A stretch of 64,000 bases of DNA from Rhodovibrionaceae bacterium (GCA_028279885.1 JANQMX010000001.1:1-64000), one strand, 5' to 3'; positions 21,006 to 30,381 are shown, numbered from the stretch's first letter. A program made the numbers and translations. The notes: generated from the sequence alone by a model not told the origin.

Positions 21006-21737
21006 TCAAACGGTGACGCCTTCGATTTCTTCGGCGATGCGCTCGGCGGCGCTGACGGGATCGTCCGCACCGGTGATCGGCCGACCGATGACGATGACAT
21101 CGGCACCGGCCGCGACCGCATCGCGGGGGGTCATAACGCGCTTCTGGTCGCCGCGCACCGCCCAGCTCGGACGAATCCCCGGCGTGACCAGCTTGAAGTC
21201 GTCGCCACAGGCGCCGCGCACCAGCGAAATCTCCCGCGGGCTGCAGACCACGCCGTCAAGGCCGGCATCCTTGGCCAAGGTCGCCAGGCGGACGACCTGC
21301 TTGGCCACGGGGATGCTCTGACCGATGGCGCCGAGGTCGCCCTCGTCAAGGCTGGTCAAGACGGTGACGCCGATGACCCAAGGCACGGGCACGCGGTTGC
21401 TCTTGGCTCCCTGCTTGGCGGCCTTCACGGCGGCTTGCATCATGGCCGTGCCGCCGGAGGCATGCACGTTCAAGATCTTGGGCTTGAGGCCAACCAGGGC
21501 GCGCACGGCCCCCGCCACGGTATTGGGAATGTCGTGCAGCTTGAGATCGAGGAAGATCGGAACGTCGCCCAGCACGTCGCGCACACCTTGCGCGCCCAGC
21601 GCCGTGTAAAACTCCATCCCCACCTTGAAGCCGCCAACCTTGCCGCGCAGGGCATCCACAAGAGCACGCGCCTTGGCGGCCTCTGCCGTGTCCAGGGCGA
21701 CGTAGATGTAGTCACTCGGGGTGCGCTGCTGCGACAT
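21006..21737 (-). CDS. pyrF: Orotidine 5'-phosphate decarboxylase
   Basis: 243 residues. PyrF is the last enzyme of UMP synthesis. The catalytic Lys/Asp array is in FLDLKLHDIPNTVAGAVRAL near residue 60. The C-terminal phosphate loop is VIVIGRPITGADDPVSAAERIAEE. ATG at 21737. The 98-bp gap to the EI gene is AT-rich and contains CTCCG-N4-CGGAG, so pyrF may have its own promoter. Confidence 0.95.
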   Translation of the reverse strand: MSQQRTPSDYIYVALDTAEAAKARALVDALRGKVGGFKVGMEFYTALGAQGVRDVLGDVPIFLDLKLHDIPNTVAGAVRALVGLKPKILNVHASGGTAMMQAAVKAAKQGAKSNRVPVPWVIGVTVLTSLDEGDLGAIGQSIPVAKQVVRLATLAKDAGLDGVVCSPREISLVRGACGDDFKLVTPGIRPSWAVRGDQKRVMTPRDAVAAGADVIVIGRPITGADDPVSAAERIAEEIEGVTV

Positions 21738-21835
21738 AATTTCTCTATAGCAAAGGGGGAAACTCCGATCACGGAGATATAAGGGCGAGATCGGTCAGCC
21801 GATAATAGAATTATACATGGGGAGGCATCTAGGAT

Positions 21836-23620
21836 TTAGCTATTGCCCGCCATCGCATTGAAGACATCCAGCAAACGCGCAACGTCCCGCGAATCGCTGC
21901 GAATAACGCTTTCCATAACCAAATTGGCCGCCGCCGCGCTGTTCATGCGGCGGATCTGGTCCTTGACCCGAGGCAGCGCCTTGGCGTGCATGGAGAGCTC
22001 GCGCACGCCCAAGCCCACGAAAAGCGCGGTATAGCGCGGGTCGCCCGCCATCTCGCCACAGACCGACACCGGCTTGTCGTGGCGCAAGGCCGCCTCGACG
22101 GCGAAGTGGATGAGCCGCAGCACCGCCGCATGGAGCGGGTCGTAGAGGTGCGCCACCCGTTCCTCGCCGCGGTCGATCGCCAGGGTGTACATGATCAGGT
22201 CGTTGGTGCCGATGGCGAAGAAGTCCGACTCCCGCGCCAGGCTGTCGGCGGCCAGGGCGGCCCCGGGCACCTCGATCATGACGCCGAGCGGCGGCAGCGG
22301 GTCGGCAATGGCGACGCCCTCCTGGCTGAGGCGCTCCGCCACCTGCTCCAGGCAGGCGCGCGCCGCCCGCACCTCGCCGATGCTGCAGATCATCGGCAGC
22401 AGGATACGCACCGGCCCCAGGGCACCGGCCCGGAGCATGGCGGCAAACTGGGCCTCCAGAAGCTCCGGCTGCTTGAGCGAGAGACGGATGGCGCGCAGGC
22501 CGAGCGCCGGGTTGGCGCCGGCGGCCTGGTCGACATCGAGGCCGGACACCAGCTTCTCGCCGCCCACGTCCAAGGTGCGCATGGTGATCGGCCGGCCGGC
22601 CATGGCGCGCACCACATCGCTGAGCACCTCCGCCTGCTCATCCTCGCTCGGCAGATCCTCGCGGTTCATGAACATGAACTCGGTGCGCAGCAGGCCGACG
22701 CCCTCGGCGCCCGCAACGATGGCCTCGCCGGCATCGCGCGGCAGGTCGAGATTGGCCTGCAGCAGGATACGATGGCTGTCCCGGGTCACCGCCGGCAGGT
22801 CGCGCAATCGCGCCAGCACCGCAGTCTCCTCCGCCAGAGCCGCCTGTATGTCCTGGTAGCTGCCCAGCGTCTCCGGGCTGGGGTTGACGACGACGCAACC
22901 GCTCGAGCCGTCCACCACGATGGTGTTGCCCGGTCGGCAAGCCTCGAGAAAGCCGGCGACGCCAAGCACGGCCGGCAGCCCGAGAGAGCGTGCCATGATC
23001 GCCGTATGCCCCTCGATGCCGCCCAAGGTGCAGGCGAAGCCGGCGATCTGCCGCGGGTCCATCAGGGCGGCATCGGCCGGCGTAATCTCCTCGGCCACCA
23101 CGATGCTGCCCGAGGCAAGCCCCTCGAAGCCGCGCAAGCTCACCCGGCTCAGGGCCCGCAGGACGCGCTGGCCGACGTCCTCGATATCGCGGCCGCGGGC
23201 CTTGAGGTAAGGGTCGTCCATCTCGGCGAAGCTGGCGGAAATGGATCCCACCTCGCTTTCCACCGCCGCCTCCGCATTGATGCGAGCGCCGGAAATGCGC
23301 TGCAGCACGCCGTCGCTCAGACGCCGGGAGGACAGCATCTGGCAATGTGCTTCCAAGAGGAAGCTCAGCTCTTCACCGGCGACGCCATGCAGGCGCGAAG
23401 CCTTGGCCCGAATCTTCTCAAGCTGCAGGCGTGCGCGCTCCAAGGCATCCAGGAAGCGCTGCTTTTCGGCGTCCAAGTCCTCGGCCGCGATGGCGCGCTG
23501 CACAACAGTGACGGCACCGGCGCGGTGCACATGGACCGGCCCGATCGCGATACCCGGCGAGACAGCAAGCCCTTGGAAGCGGCTTTCCCGCCCGGCTTGT
23601 TTCTGCGGCTCAACGTTCAT
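21836..23620 (-). CDS. ptsP: PTS enzyme I (PEP-protein phosphotransferase)
   Basis: 594 residues. Enzyme I takes phosphate from PEP and passes it to HPr. The phospho-His lies in GGIEGHTAIMARSLGLPAVLG near residue 205, the PEP-binding signatures are LLRTEFMFMNRE and GVMIEVPGAALAADSLA, and the catalytic Cys is in VSVCGEMAGDPRY near 520. It lacks the N-terminal GAF domain of classical PtsP. Its neighbours are an HPr and a mannose-type EIIA but no sugar permease, so it belongs to a regulatory phosphorelay. It overlaps the HPr gene by 11 bp. Confidence 0.93.
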   Translation of the reverse strand: MNVEPQKQAGRESRFQGLAVSPGIAIGPVHVHRAGAVTVVQRAIAAEDLDAEKQRFLDALERARLQLEKIRAKASRLHGVAGEELSFLLEAHCQMLSSRRLSDGVLQRISGARINAEAAVESEVGSISASFAEMDDPYLKARGRDIEDVGQRVLRALSRVSLRGFEGLASGSIVVAEEITPADAALMDPRQIAGFACTLGGIEGHTAIMARSLGLPAVLGVAGFLEACRPGNTIVVDGSSGCVVVNPSPETLGSYQDIQAALAEETAVLARLRDLPAVTRDSHRILLQANLDLPRDAGEAIVAGAEGVGLLRTEFMFMNREDLPSEDEQAEVLSDVVRAMAGRPITMRTLDVGGEKLVSGLDVDQAAGANPALGLRAIRLSLKQPELLEAQFAAMLRAGALGPVRILLPMICSIGEVRAARACLEQVAERLSQEGVAIADPLPPLGVMIEVPGAALAADSLARESDFFAIGTNDLIMYTLAIDRGEERVAHLYDPLHAAVLRLIHFAVEAALRHDKPVSVCGEMAGDPRYTALFVGLGVRELSMHAKALPRVKDQIRRMNSAAAANLVMESVIRSDSRDVARLLDVFNAMAGNS

Positions 23621-23903
23621 CGAATTTGCGCGCCACCAGCTCTTCCAGCGCCGCCATTGCCTCCTTTGCTTGCGCGCCCGTAATGCGCAGTTCCAGCGAC
23701 GAGCCAGGGCCGGCCGCCAGCATCATCAAGCCCATGATCGACAGGCCCGAAACCTCCATGTCGCCTTTGATCACCAGGATCTCGGCCTGAAAGGTCCCGG
23801 CTAGCTTAACAAACTTTGCCGCCGCCCGGGCATGCAATCCTTTCTGATTGACGATTGTGACCTGGCGGACCAGCGGCTGGCTCTCGGCGGAGGCCTGCCT
23901 CAT
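23610..23903 (-). CDS. ptsH: HPr phosphocarrier protein
   Basis: 97 residues. HPr carries phosphate between EI and EIIA. The active-site His24 is in NQKGLHARAAAKF. Ser55 in VSGLSIMGLMMLAAG is at the place of the HPr kinase target Ser46, which fits the HprK domain encoded upstream. The N-terminus is about eight residues longer than usual. ATG overlaps the EIIA stop (ATGA). Confidence 0.95.
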   Translation of the reverse strand: MRQASAESQPLVRQVTIVNQKGLHARAAAKFVKLAGTFQAEILVIKGDMEVSGLSIMGLMMLAAGPGSSLELRITGAQAKEAMAALEELVARKFDER

Positions 23904-24310
23904 CCAGAAACTCCGTTGGCCAGAAGCTGAGAGGCCACGTGAATGTATTTCTGTCCGGCTTCGCGGACTTGGGAAACGGCGGTGGCCAGATCGCTGTTGG
24001 CCCGCACGCCGGCAAGCTTGATCAGCATCGGCAGATTGACGCCGGCCACCACGTCGACCTTCTTGGGCTGCATGACGGAGATGGCCAGATTGGAGGGCGT
24101 GCCGCCGAACATGTCGGTCAGGATGATCACCCCACTGCCGCCGTCCACCCGCTGAACCGCGGCGATGATGTCGGCGCGCCGCTGCTCCATGTCGTCGTCG
24201 GGACCGATGCAGATGGCCTCGGCCGCAGCCTGGGGGCCGACCACGTGCTCGGTTGCGGCGAGAAACTCCTCGGCCAGCCGCCCGTGGGTGACGAGGACGA
24301 TTCCGATCAT
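23900..24310 (-). CDS. PTS EIIA component, mannose family
   Basis: 136 residues. The mannose-type EIIA fold begins MIGIVLVTHGRLAEEFL with the phospho-His9. The segment ILTDMFGGTPSNLAISVM is typical of the family. In alphaproteobacteria such lone EIIA proteins (often called manX or ptsL) end a regulatory PTS with no EIIB/EIIC, as here. A good AAGGAG lies 6 bases before ATG 24310. Confidence 0.92.
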   Translation of the reverse strand: MIGIVLVTHGRLAEEFLAATEHVVGPQAAAEAICIGPDDDMEQRRADIIAAVQRVDGGSGVIILTDMFGGTPSNLAISVMQPKKVDVVAGVNLPMLIKLAGVRANSDLATAVSQVREAGQKYIHVASQLLANGVSG

Positions 24311-24531
24311 GGCGTCTCCTTATTGTGCCTCCCTGGAGCCGTCAGCTTCTCTCGCCAGCGGCGCGAAGTCGACAAGCGGTTACGACACTATGATTCTCTT
24401 TCGCCGGGCCTCTTGCCGCGAGGCACCCTTCGGATCGGCTATTGGTAGCCCAGCTTGCCGGTCTCGTCACGCCTGCACGCTTTCACTGTTCCGTTCCCCG
24501 TCGTCCGGCGACGCGGCATGACCCGTGGGTC

Positions 24532-25881
24532 TTAAAGCCCCGTCGGAAGATCGCGGTGCCCGATCGTGCAGGGCCAACCCTTGCCGTCCAGCCATAGGGC
24601 CAGGCGCTCGGTCAAGGTGACCGAGCGGTGCTGCCCGCCGGTGCAGCCGAAAGCGATGGTCAGATAGCTCTTTCCCTCCGCCTGGTAGCGCGGCAGCAAA
24701 GGCTCGATCAGGCCGGTCAGGTGCTCGAAGAAACTGGGATAGCCGGGGTCCGCGGCGACGAAGTCGGCGACCTCGGCATCCAGCCCGGTCAGGTTGCGCA
24801 GTGCCGGCTCGTAGTGCGGATTGCGCAGAAAACGGACGTCGAAGACCATGTCGGCCTCGCGCGGGATGCCGCGGCGAAAGGAGAAGGACGTCACGAAGAT
24901 GGTCATGGCGTCGCCCGCGTCGATTTCGAGCACGCCGGTCAGCTTCTGGGCGAAGTCGCGGGCCGTCATCAGCGAGGTATCGAGCACCACGTCGGCCTTG
25001 GCCCTGAGCGGCTCCAGCAGGTTGCGCTCTGCCGCCAGGCCGTCGCGCAGGGGCCGCCCTTCCGCCATGGGATGGCGCCGGCGCGTCTCGGTGAAGCGTC
25101 GCTGCAGGGTCTCTTCGTCGGCCTCGAGGAAAACCAGCCTGAGCGCGACCTTGTCGTCGGCGCGGAGCTCGTCGATGGTCGTCGAGAGACCGGCCAGCGA
25201 GAAATCCCGGTTGCGGCTGTCGACCCCCACCGCCAGCGGCTGCACCTCCGGGGTCTGCCGGATGACCGGGTTGACCAGCCTGAGCGGCAGATTGTCGATG
25301 ACGTCGTAGCCCTGGTCCTCCAAGGCCTTGAGCGCGGTCGTGCGTCCGGCGCCCGACAGGCCGGTCACCAGCACGACGTTGACAGCGCCGTCCGGCGGCG
25401 CGCCCGCTTGCTCGCCGTGCGTCACGGCGCTCGGCGCCGGCGGCATGGCGCTGGCCCGCGCCCTGAGCGCGAGCAGCACCTTGTCCTCGGTCGAGGCCTC
25501 GAAGGCCGCCAGCGCAATGACGGGCACGGACTGGCCGACAAGATCAATACTGCGATCAGACGGCAGGCGCTCGACCTCGTCGGCGGTGACCAGGTCGACC
25601 ACCAGAGCGACCGGCGCCCGATCGACATGGGCCACGGCGGCGACGCCAAAGCCGCGGACCTCCAGAGACCCCTTCAGGTTCTCCGGTGCGCGCGCCATGA
25701 CGACGCCGTCCTCGCAGCTCAGCTCGACCTGATCGTCGGCGACCAGCTTGGCACCCTTGTTGATGAGGCGAAAGGCGAGATCCGATTTGCCGCCGCCTGG
25801 GTCGGCGCGCAGCAATGCGCCAACCGGCCCCTGATCTGTCTCTATCGCGATGCAGGTACCGTGCAGGCGTTCGATCGGCAT
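24532..25881 (-). CDS. HPr kinase/phosphorylase-RapZ fusion protein
   Basis: 449 residues in one uninterrupted frame. Residues 1-145 are the short alphaproteobacterial HprK domain (P-loop region LLRADPGGGKSDLAFRL, LVADDQVEL, LKGSLEVRGFGV). Residues about 166-449 are a full RapZ/YvcJ protein (VVLVTGLSGAGRTTALKAL, DNLPLRLVNP, TSFSFRRGIPREADMVFDVR, YLTIAFGCTGGQHRSV). The linker (146-165) is Ala/Pro-rich. These are normally two adjacent genes. Both P-loops are altered: Gly-to-Ala at position 26 in HprK, Lys-to-Arg at 180 in RapZ. HprK phosphorylates HPr on Ser; RapZ is a nucleotide- or sugar-amine-responsive regulator. An internal ATG at 25446 could in principle yield free RapZ. Confidence 0.9.
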   Translation of the reverse strand: MPIERLHGTCIAIETDQGPVGALLRADPGGGKSDLAFRLINKGAKLVADDQVELSCEDGVVMARAPENLKGSLEVRGFGVAAVAHVDRAPVALVVDLVTADEVERLPSDRSIDLVGQSVPVIALAAFEASTEDKVLLALRARASAMPPAPSAVTHGEQAGAPPDGAVNVVLVTGLSGAGRTTALKALEDQGYDVIDNLPLRLVNPVIRQTPEVQPLAVGVDSRNRDFSLAGLSTTIDELRADDKVALRLVFLEADEETLQRRFTETRRRHPMAEGRPLRDGLAAERNLLEPLRAKADVVLDTSLMTARDFAQKLTGVLEIDAGDAMTIFVTSFSFRRGIPREADMVFDVRFLRNPHYEPALRNLTGLDAEVADFVAADPGYPSFFEHLTGLIEPLLPRYQAEGKSYLTIAFGCTGGQHRSVTLTERLALWLDGKGWPCTIGHRDLPTGL

Positions 25882-25884
25882 ATA

Positions 25885-27627
25885 TTATTCCGCTGGCAAG
25901 CGTACCGTGAATATGGCGCCGGTTTTACCGCCGTCTTTCTCTCGGTTGCGCGCGAAGATCTCGCCTCCGTGCGCCTCGACAATCTGACGGGAAATACTCA
26001 GCCCAAGCCCCGAGTGGGTGCCGAATTTCTCACCCTCCGGGCGTTCCGTATAGAAGCGGTCGAAGATCGCTTCAAGCTTTTGTTCCACCAACCCCGGCCC
26101 CTCGTCGCCGACCGTGATGGTGATCCAGGGACGGCCGGCCGCGTCACGCTCGCGGCGGGCCGCCAGCGCGATGAGGCCGTCCTTGGGCGAGAAGGAAATC
26201 GCGTTGGCCAGGAGGTTGCGGAAGACCTGGCCGAGGCGAAGCTCGATGCCGTTGACCTCCAGTTTTTCCTTGTCCGGCAGCAGCAGGGAAAAGCGCGGAC
26301 CGTGCTCGCCGGTGCCGGCCTTGTGCACCTCGATCATGGCCTGCAGCAGCCGGCCGATATCCACCGTCTCCGACTCGCTGCGGGCCAACTCGGCGTCGAG
26401 GCGCGAGGCATCGGAGATGTCGCTGATCAGACGGTCCAGCCGCTGCACGTCATCGACGATGATGTTCATCAGCTTTTTCTGCCGGGCCGGATCTTCCAGG
26501 CGCGCCACCGTCTCGACCGCGCTGCGCAGCGACGACAGGGGATTCTTGATCTCGTGCGCCACGTCGGCCGCGAAGGCTTCGATCGCCGTCAAGCGATCCT
26601 GCAGGGTCGAGGTCATGTCCCTGAGCGCGCTGGCCAGGTCGCTGATCTCGTCGTTGCCGCTGTGCAAATCCGGGATGCCATTGCCGCTGGCGGTGCCGGC
26701 GTTGCCGAGACGCACCCGCTCTGCCGCCTCGGCCAGCTTGCGGATGGGCGAGGCGATGGTGCGGCTGAGGTAGAAGGACATGAAGATCGTCACGGTCAGC
26801 GCGATGCCGAAGACGATCAGCACGTCGTGGCGCCGGTCGCGCACTGCCCGCTCGATGTCGCCGCCGTCCTTGGTGATCATCAAGGAGGCGAGGACTTGGC
26901 GATAGCGCTGCACCGGAACGGCGACGGAGAGCAGCAGGCCGCCGTCCTTGTCGGCCCACACCGTCCCCACCGCATCGCCGCGCAAGGCGGCCAGCACTTC
27001 GCTGTAGTCGGCGGCCCGTTGAATCGGGTTTTCCTTGTAGATCGGCGCGTTGAAACGGCCGGTCAGGCCTTCGAACAGGAAGTCGTAGATCTCGCTGATG
27101 TAGCGCACCAGCGGGGAGCCCTGGTCGGGCGGCGGCAGCTCGATGACCTGGACCTGGCCACCGGGCCCGCTCAGCAAGAAGGAATCGCCGACCATCTGTC
27201 CGTCGCGGCTGAACACGCGGGCACGCACGCCGGTGCCGCCCAGCAGCACGCGCATCAGTTGGCGAATGCTCTCATGCGACAGGACCTGCTGGCCGTTCTG
27301 CCCGTCGCGGATGGCCGTCGAGCCCAGCGCCAGGGAAAAGGTCCGCGCCTGGGTCACCATGGCGTCGAGCTCGGAGCGGATGAGGCTTTGGCGGTACTGG
27401 TCCAGGTGGAGCAGACCGAGGATCGGCACCACCAGAACCAAGACGTTGACGAGGAGGATGCGGCGGGTCAGGGGCGAACGCCACGGCGCACGCCGCGGGC
27501 GCAGACGCTTGGCCTCGGCGCTGCGCTGCCTGGCCTGCGCATCCTGCTGTTCGTCGACCTCGGGGACCTGCGCCGGAAGCGATTCGCGCCGTAGGTTGCC
27601 GAGCTCGGCTACTGTATCAGCGCTCAT
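25885..27627 (-). CDS. chvG: Sensor histidine kinase ChvG
   Basis: 580 residues. Cytoplasmic N-terminus to about 48, TM1 near 52-74 (ILLVNVLVLVVPILGLLHL), a periplasmic sensor of about 185 residues, TM2 near 268-288 (VLIVFGIALTVTIFMSFYL), HAMP, HisKA with phospho-His in FAADVAHEIKNPLSSLRSAV, and HATPase with DEGPGL and HSGLGLSISRQIVEAHGG. With ChvI it forms the ChvG-ChvI (ExoS) acid/envelope-stress system of alphaproteobacteria. The stop is 3 bp from the hprK-rapZ start. Confidence 0.93.
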   Translation of the reverse strand: MSADTVAELGNLRRESLPAQVPEVDEQQDAQARQRSAEAKRLRPRRAPWRSPLTRRILLVNVLVLVVPILGLLHLDQYRQSLIRSELDAMVTQARTFSLALGSTAIRDGQNGQQVLSHESIRQLMRVLLGGTGVRARVFSRDGQMVGDSFLLSGPGGQVQVIELPPPDQGSPLVRYISEIYDFLFEGLTGRFNAPIYKENPIQRAADYSEVLAALRGDAVGTVWADKDGGLLLSVAVPVQRYRQVLASLMITKDGGDIERAVRDRRHDVLIVFGIALTVTIFMSFYLSRTIASPIRKLAEAAERVRLGNAGTASGNGIPDLHSGNDEISDLASALRDMTSTLQDRLTAIEAFAADVAHEIKNPLSSLRSAVETVARLEDPARQKKLMNIIVDDVQRLDRLISDISDASRLDAELARSESETVDIGRLLQAMIEVHKAGTGEHGPRFSLLLPDKEKLEVNGIELRLGQVFRNLLANAISFSPKDGLIALAARRERDAAGRPWITITVGDEGPGLVEQKLEAIFDRFYTERPEGEKFGTHSGLGLSISRQIVEAHGGEIFARNREKDGGKTGAIFTVRLPAE

Positions 27628-27704
27628 CTGACCGCCGCCAGGTTGATCAAAACAGCCCGCCCGCGGCGCTTGCGGCGCAGCGTGCGAGGCCGGGTTTCAG
27701 CGCG

Positions 27705-28463
27705 TCAGCTTTCTTTGTATCGATAGCCGACGCCGTAGAGAGTCTCGATCTGTGAAAAGTCCGAGTCAACCTGCCGGAACTTCTTGCGCAGCCGCTTGAT
27801 GTGACTGTCGATGGTCCGATCGTCGACATAAATGTGCTCACCATAGGCTGCGTCCATCAGCTGGTCGCGGTTCTTCACATGACCCGGCCGCTGCGCAAGC
27901 GCCTGCAGGATGAGAAATTCGGTCACGGTCAGGTTGACGGGCTTGCCCCGCCAGGTGCAGAGGTGCCGCCCGGGATCGAGCATCAGATCGCCCCGCACCA
28001 GCGCTGCCTCGCGCCCCTCTTCGCCGTCGTCCTTGGCCGAGCGCTCGCGGCGCAGCAGCGCGCGGATCCGCTCGATCAGAAGGCGTTGGGAAAAGGGCTT
28101 CTTGATGTAATCGTCCGCCCCCATGCGCAGGCCGAGCAACTCGTCGATCTCATCGTCCTTGGAGGTCAGGAAGATGACCGGCACGTTCGAGCTCTCGCGC
28201 AAACGGGACAGGACCTCCATGCCGTCCATGCGCGGCATCTTGATATCGAGGACGCACAGGTCGGCAGGCTGGATGGACAGACTGCGCAGCGCTTCGGAGC
28301 CGTCGGTGTAGGTCCGGACGCGGAAGCCCTCCGTCTCCAAAGCCATGGAAACCGAGGTCAGGATGTTGCGATCATCGTCCACCAGGGCGATGGTCGGTTG
28401 CGTGCTCCAAAGTTCCTCGCTTGCCGAGGCCGGCGCACGCTCCATAGAGGCTGGTTGTGACAT
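27705..28463 (-). CDS. chvI: Response regulator ChvI
   Basis: 252 residues, OmpR family. The receiver has acidic pocket VDDDRN, phospho-acceptor Asp73 ([11 protein letters not shown]), LTSKDDE and Lys in YIKKPF near 122. The C-terminal winged helix ends with [31 protein letters not shown] and [15 protein letters not shown] are the DNA-binding part. It is first in the long minus-strand run and divergent from pckA. The first 22 residues are an unstructured extension, and ATG at 28445 is an alternative start. Confidence 0.94.
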   Translation of the reverse strand: MSQPASMERAPASASEELWSTQPTIALVDDDRNILTSVSMALETEGFRVRTYTDGSEALRSLSIQPADLCVLDIKMPRMDGMEVLSRLRESSNVPVIFLTSKDDEIDELLGLRMGADDYIKKPFSQRLLIERIRALLRRERSAKDDGEEGREAALVRGDLMLDPGRHLCTWRGKPVNLTVTEFLILQALAQRPGHVKNRDQLMDAAYGEHIYVDDRTIDSHIKRLRKKFRQVDSDFSQIETLYGVGYRYKES

Positions 28464-28728
28464 AGCACAATCCTATAGGTCGCCACCGTGGCGGTTTTGC
28501 GGCACCGACGGGGCGAAGATGGGATGAGTCAACCTTAACCCGGTCAAGTGGGTACATTCAGCAAACATATCAATGACAAGGAAGAGACAACGGGCCTGCC
28601 CCAGAGCGGCCCCGGAGACCGATAGGGGCAAGTACAACGGCACGCCGATAGGCGCTTAACCATAGGCTTTTCTTGCTCTCGGCCCCCTCCAACGCCATAT
28701 ACGGGGTTTTCGCGCGTGAGGTGGGGTG

Positions 28729-28750
28729 GACCTCTCGGCACGGGGAGGTC
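28729..28750 (+). promoter_or_regulatory. Hairpin covering the pckA ribosome site
   Basis: GACCTC (28729-28734) can pair with GAGGTC (28745-28750) over a 10-nt loop. The right arm contains most of the strong Shine-Dalgarno GGGGAGG at 28742-28748, which serves ATG 28753. The pairing would hide the ribosome site. Confidence 0.45.
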
Positions 28751-28752
28751 TC

Positions 28753-30381
28753 ATGGGAGGAAATAAGACCTTGGATAACGTCGAAACGGCGGCAGGGACG
28801 CTTTGGCTTAAGCAGAACGGCCTGGAAAATCTCAAGAAAGTCCATTGGAATCTGACCGCACCGGCGCTCTACGAGCAAGCGCTGCGTCGCGGCGAGGCGG
28901 TCCTGGCAGACGGCGGCGCCCTGCTCGCCTACACCGGCCAGCACACCGGCCGCTCGCCCAAGGACCGCTTCATCGTCGATGAGCCGGGCTCGCGCGACTC
29001 CATCTGGTGGGGCGACGTCAACGTCGCCATCGACGAGGACCGCTTCGAGGCCATGTGGGGCAAGGCCCAGGCCTATCTGCAGAACCGCGACGTCTTCGTG
29101 CAGGACTGCTTCGCCGGCGCGGACCCGGAGTATCGCCTGAGCGTCCGTGTGGTCACGGAGAATGCCTGGCACAACCTCTTCGCCCGCAACATGTTCATTC
29201 AGCCGGCGCGGAAGGCCCTCAATGCCTTTTCGCCGCAGTTCACCGTAGTCCAGGTGCCCGGCCTGCAGGCCGACGCGGAGCGGGACGGCCTGAACAGCGA
29301 ATGCTTCATCCTGGTCAGCTTCGCGCGCCGCCTGGTTCTGATCGGTGGCACCTCCTATGCCGGCGAGATCAAGAAGTCCGTCTTCTCGGTGCTCAACTAC
29401 CTTCTGCCCGCGCAGAACGTGCTGCCGATGCACTGCTCCGCCAACATCGGCGAGGCCGGCGACACGGCGATCTTCTTCGGCCTTTCGGGGACCGGCAAGA
29501 CGACGCTCTCCGCCGACCAGACGCGCGCCTTGATCGGCGACGACGAGCATGGATGGTCGGACCGCGGCATCTTCAATTTCGAAGGCGGCTGCTATGCCAA
29601 GGTCATCCGTCTCTCGGCCGAGGCGGAGCCTGAGATCCACGCCACCACCCGGCGCTTCGGTACGATCCTTGAGAACGTCGCCATGGATGCGGCGACGCGT
29701 ACCCTCGATCTCGACAGCGCGGTCTTCACCGAGAACACCCGTGCCTCCTACCCCATCGAGTTCATCCCGAACATTGCCGAAGGCGGCATGGGCGGGCTGC
29801 CGGACAACATCGTCATGCTGACGGCAGATGCTTTCGGCGTGTTGCCGCCGATTTCCCAGCTGACGCCGGAACAGGCGATGTACCACTTCCTCTCCGGCTA
29901 CACCGCGCGGGTGGCGGGAACGGAGAAAGGCCTCGGCGCCGAGCCCTCAGCCACCTTCTCGACCTGCTTCGGGGCGCCCTTCATGCCGCGTCACCCCAGC
30001 ACCTATGCCCGCATGCTGGGCGACAAGATGGCCAAGACCGGCGCCAAGTGTTGGCTGATCAACACCGGCTGGACCGGCGGCCGCTACGGCGTCGGGGCGC
30101 GCATGAAGATCGCCCACACCCGGGCCATGCTGCGCGCGGCGCTGGAAGGCCGGCTGCACGGCGTCGATACGGTGCGCCATCCCGACTTCGGCCTGGCCAT
30201 CCCCCAGAGCTGCCCGGAGGTGCCGGCGGAGGTGCTGGATCCCAAGGCGACCTGGTCCGACAAGGGTGCCTACGATCAGACGGCGCGGGAGCTGACCAAG
30301 CGCTTCGAGGTCAACTTCCGGCAGTTCGAGCCCTACGTCGGCGAAGAGATCAAGGCGGCCGGCATCTACGCCAACGCCTGA
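28753..30381 (+). CDS. pckA: Phosphoenolpyruvate carboxykinase (ATP)
   Basis: 542 residues, ATP-type PEPCK. It converts oxaloacetate and ATP to PEP and is the first gluconeogenic step. Seen: YTGQHTGRSPKDRFIVDEP near 60, kinase-1 motif FGLSGTGKTTLSAD near 240, metal/ATP motif GDDEHGWSDRGIFNFEGGCYAK, and TGWTGGRYGVGARM near 440. The frame is open to GTG 28726, but ATG 28753 has GGGGAGG five bases upstream and fits the family. It is divergent from chvI, an arrangement known in alphaproteobacteria. Confidence 0.95.
   Translation: MGGNKTLDNVETAAGTLWLKQNGLENLKKVHWNLTAPALYEQALRRGEAVLADGGALLAYTGQHTGRSPKDRFIVDEPGSRDSIWWGDVNVAIDEDRFEAMWGKAQAYLQNRDVFVQDCFAGADPEYRLSVRVVTENAWHNLFARNMFIQPARKALNAFSPQFTVVQVPGLQADAERDGLNSECFILVSFARRLVLIGGTSYAGEIKKSVFSVLNYLLPAQNVLPMHCSANIGEAGDTAIFFGLSGTGKTTLSADQTRALIGDDEHGWSDRGIFNFEGGCYAKVIRLSAEAEPEIHATTRRFGTILENVAMDAATRTLDLDSAVFTENTRASYPIEFIPNIAEGGMGGLPDNIVMLTADAFGVLPPISQLTPEQAMYHFLSGYTARVAGTEKGLGAEPSATFSTCFGAPFMPRHPSTYARMLGDKMAKTGAKCWLINTGWTGGRYGVGARMKIAHTRAMLRAALEGRLHGVDTVRHPDFGLAIPQSCPEVPAEVLDPKATWSDKGAYDQTARELTKRFEVNFRQFEPYVGEEIKAAGIYANA

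Noticed and set aside
21738-21835. Riboswitch or PyrR-type attenuator before pyrF
   Set aside because: Only a 5-bp palindrome (CTCCG/CGGAG) was seen; no conserved riboswitch motif and too short for an attenuator with leader peptide.
25881-25885. HprK-RapZ fusion as a frameshift artefact
   Set aside because: The joint region is in frame with normal high-GC codon usage, an Ala/Pro linker and no short homopolymer; an error cannot be excluded but nothing in the sequence suggests one.
24628-27594. 988-codon plus-strand ORF opposite hprK-rapZ and chvG
   Set aside because: Antisense shadow; composition is low-complexity Arg/Gln/Gly and crosses two real, well-defined minus-strand genes.
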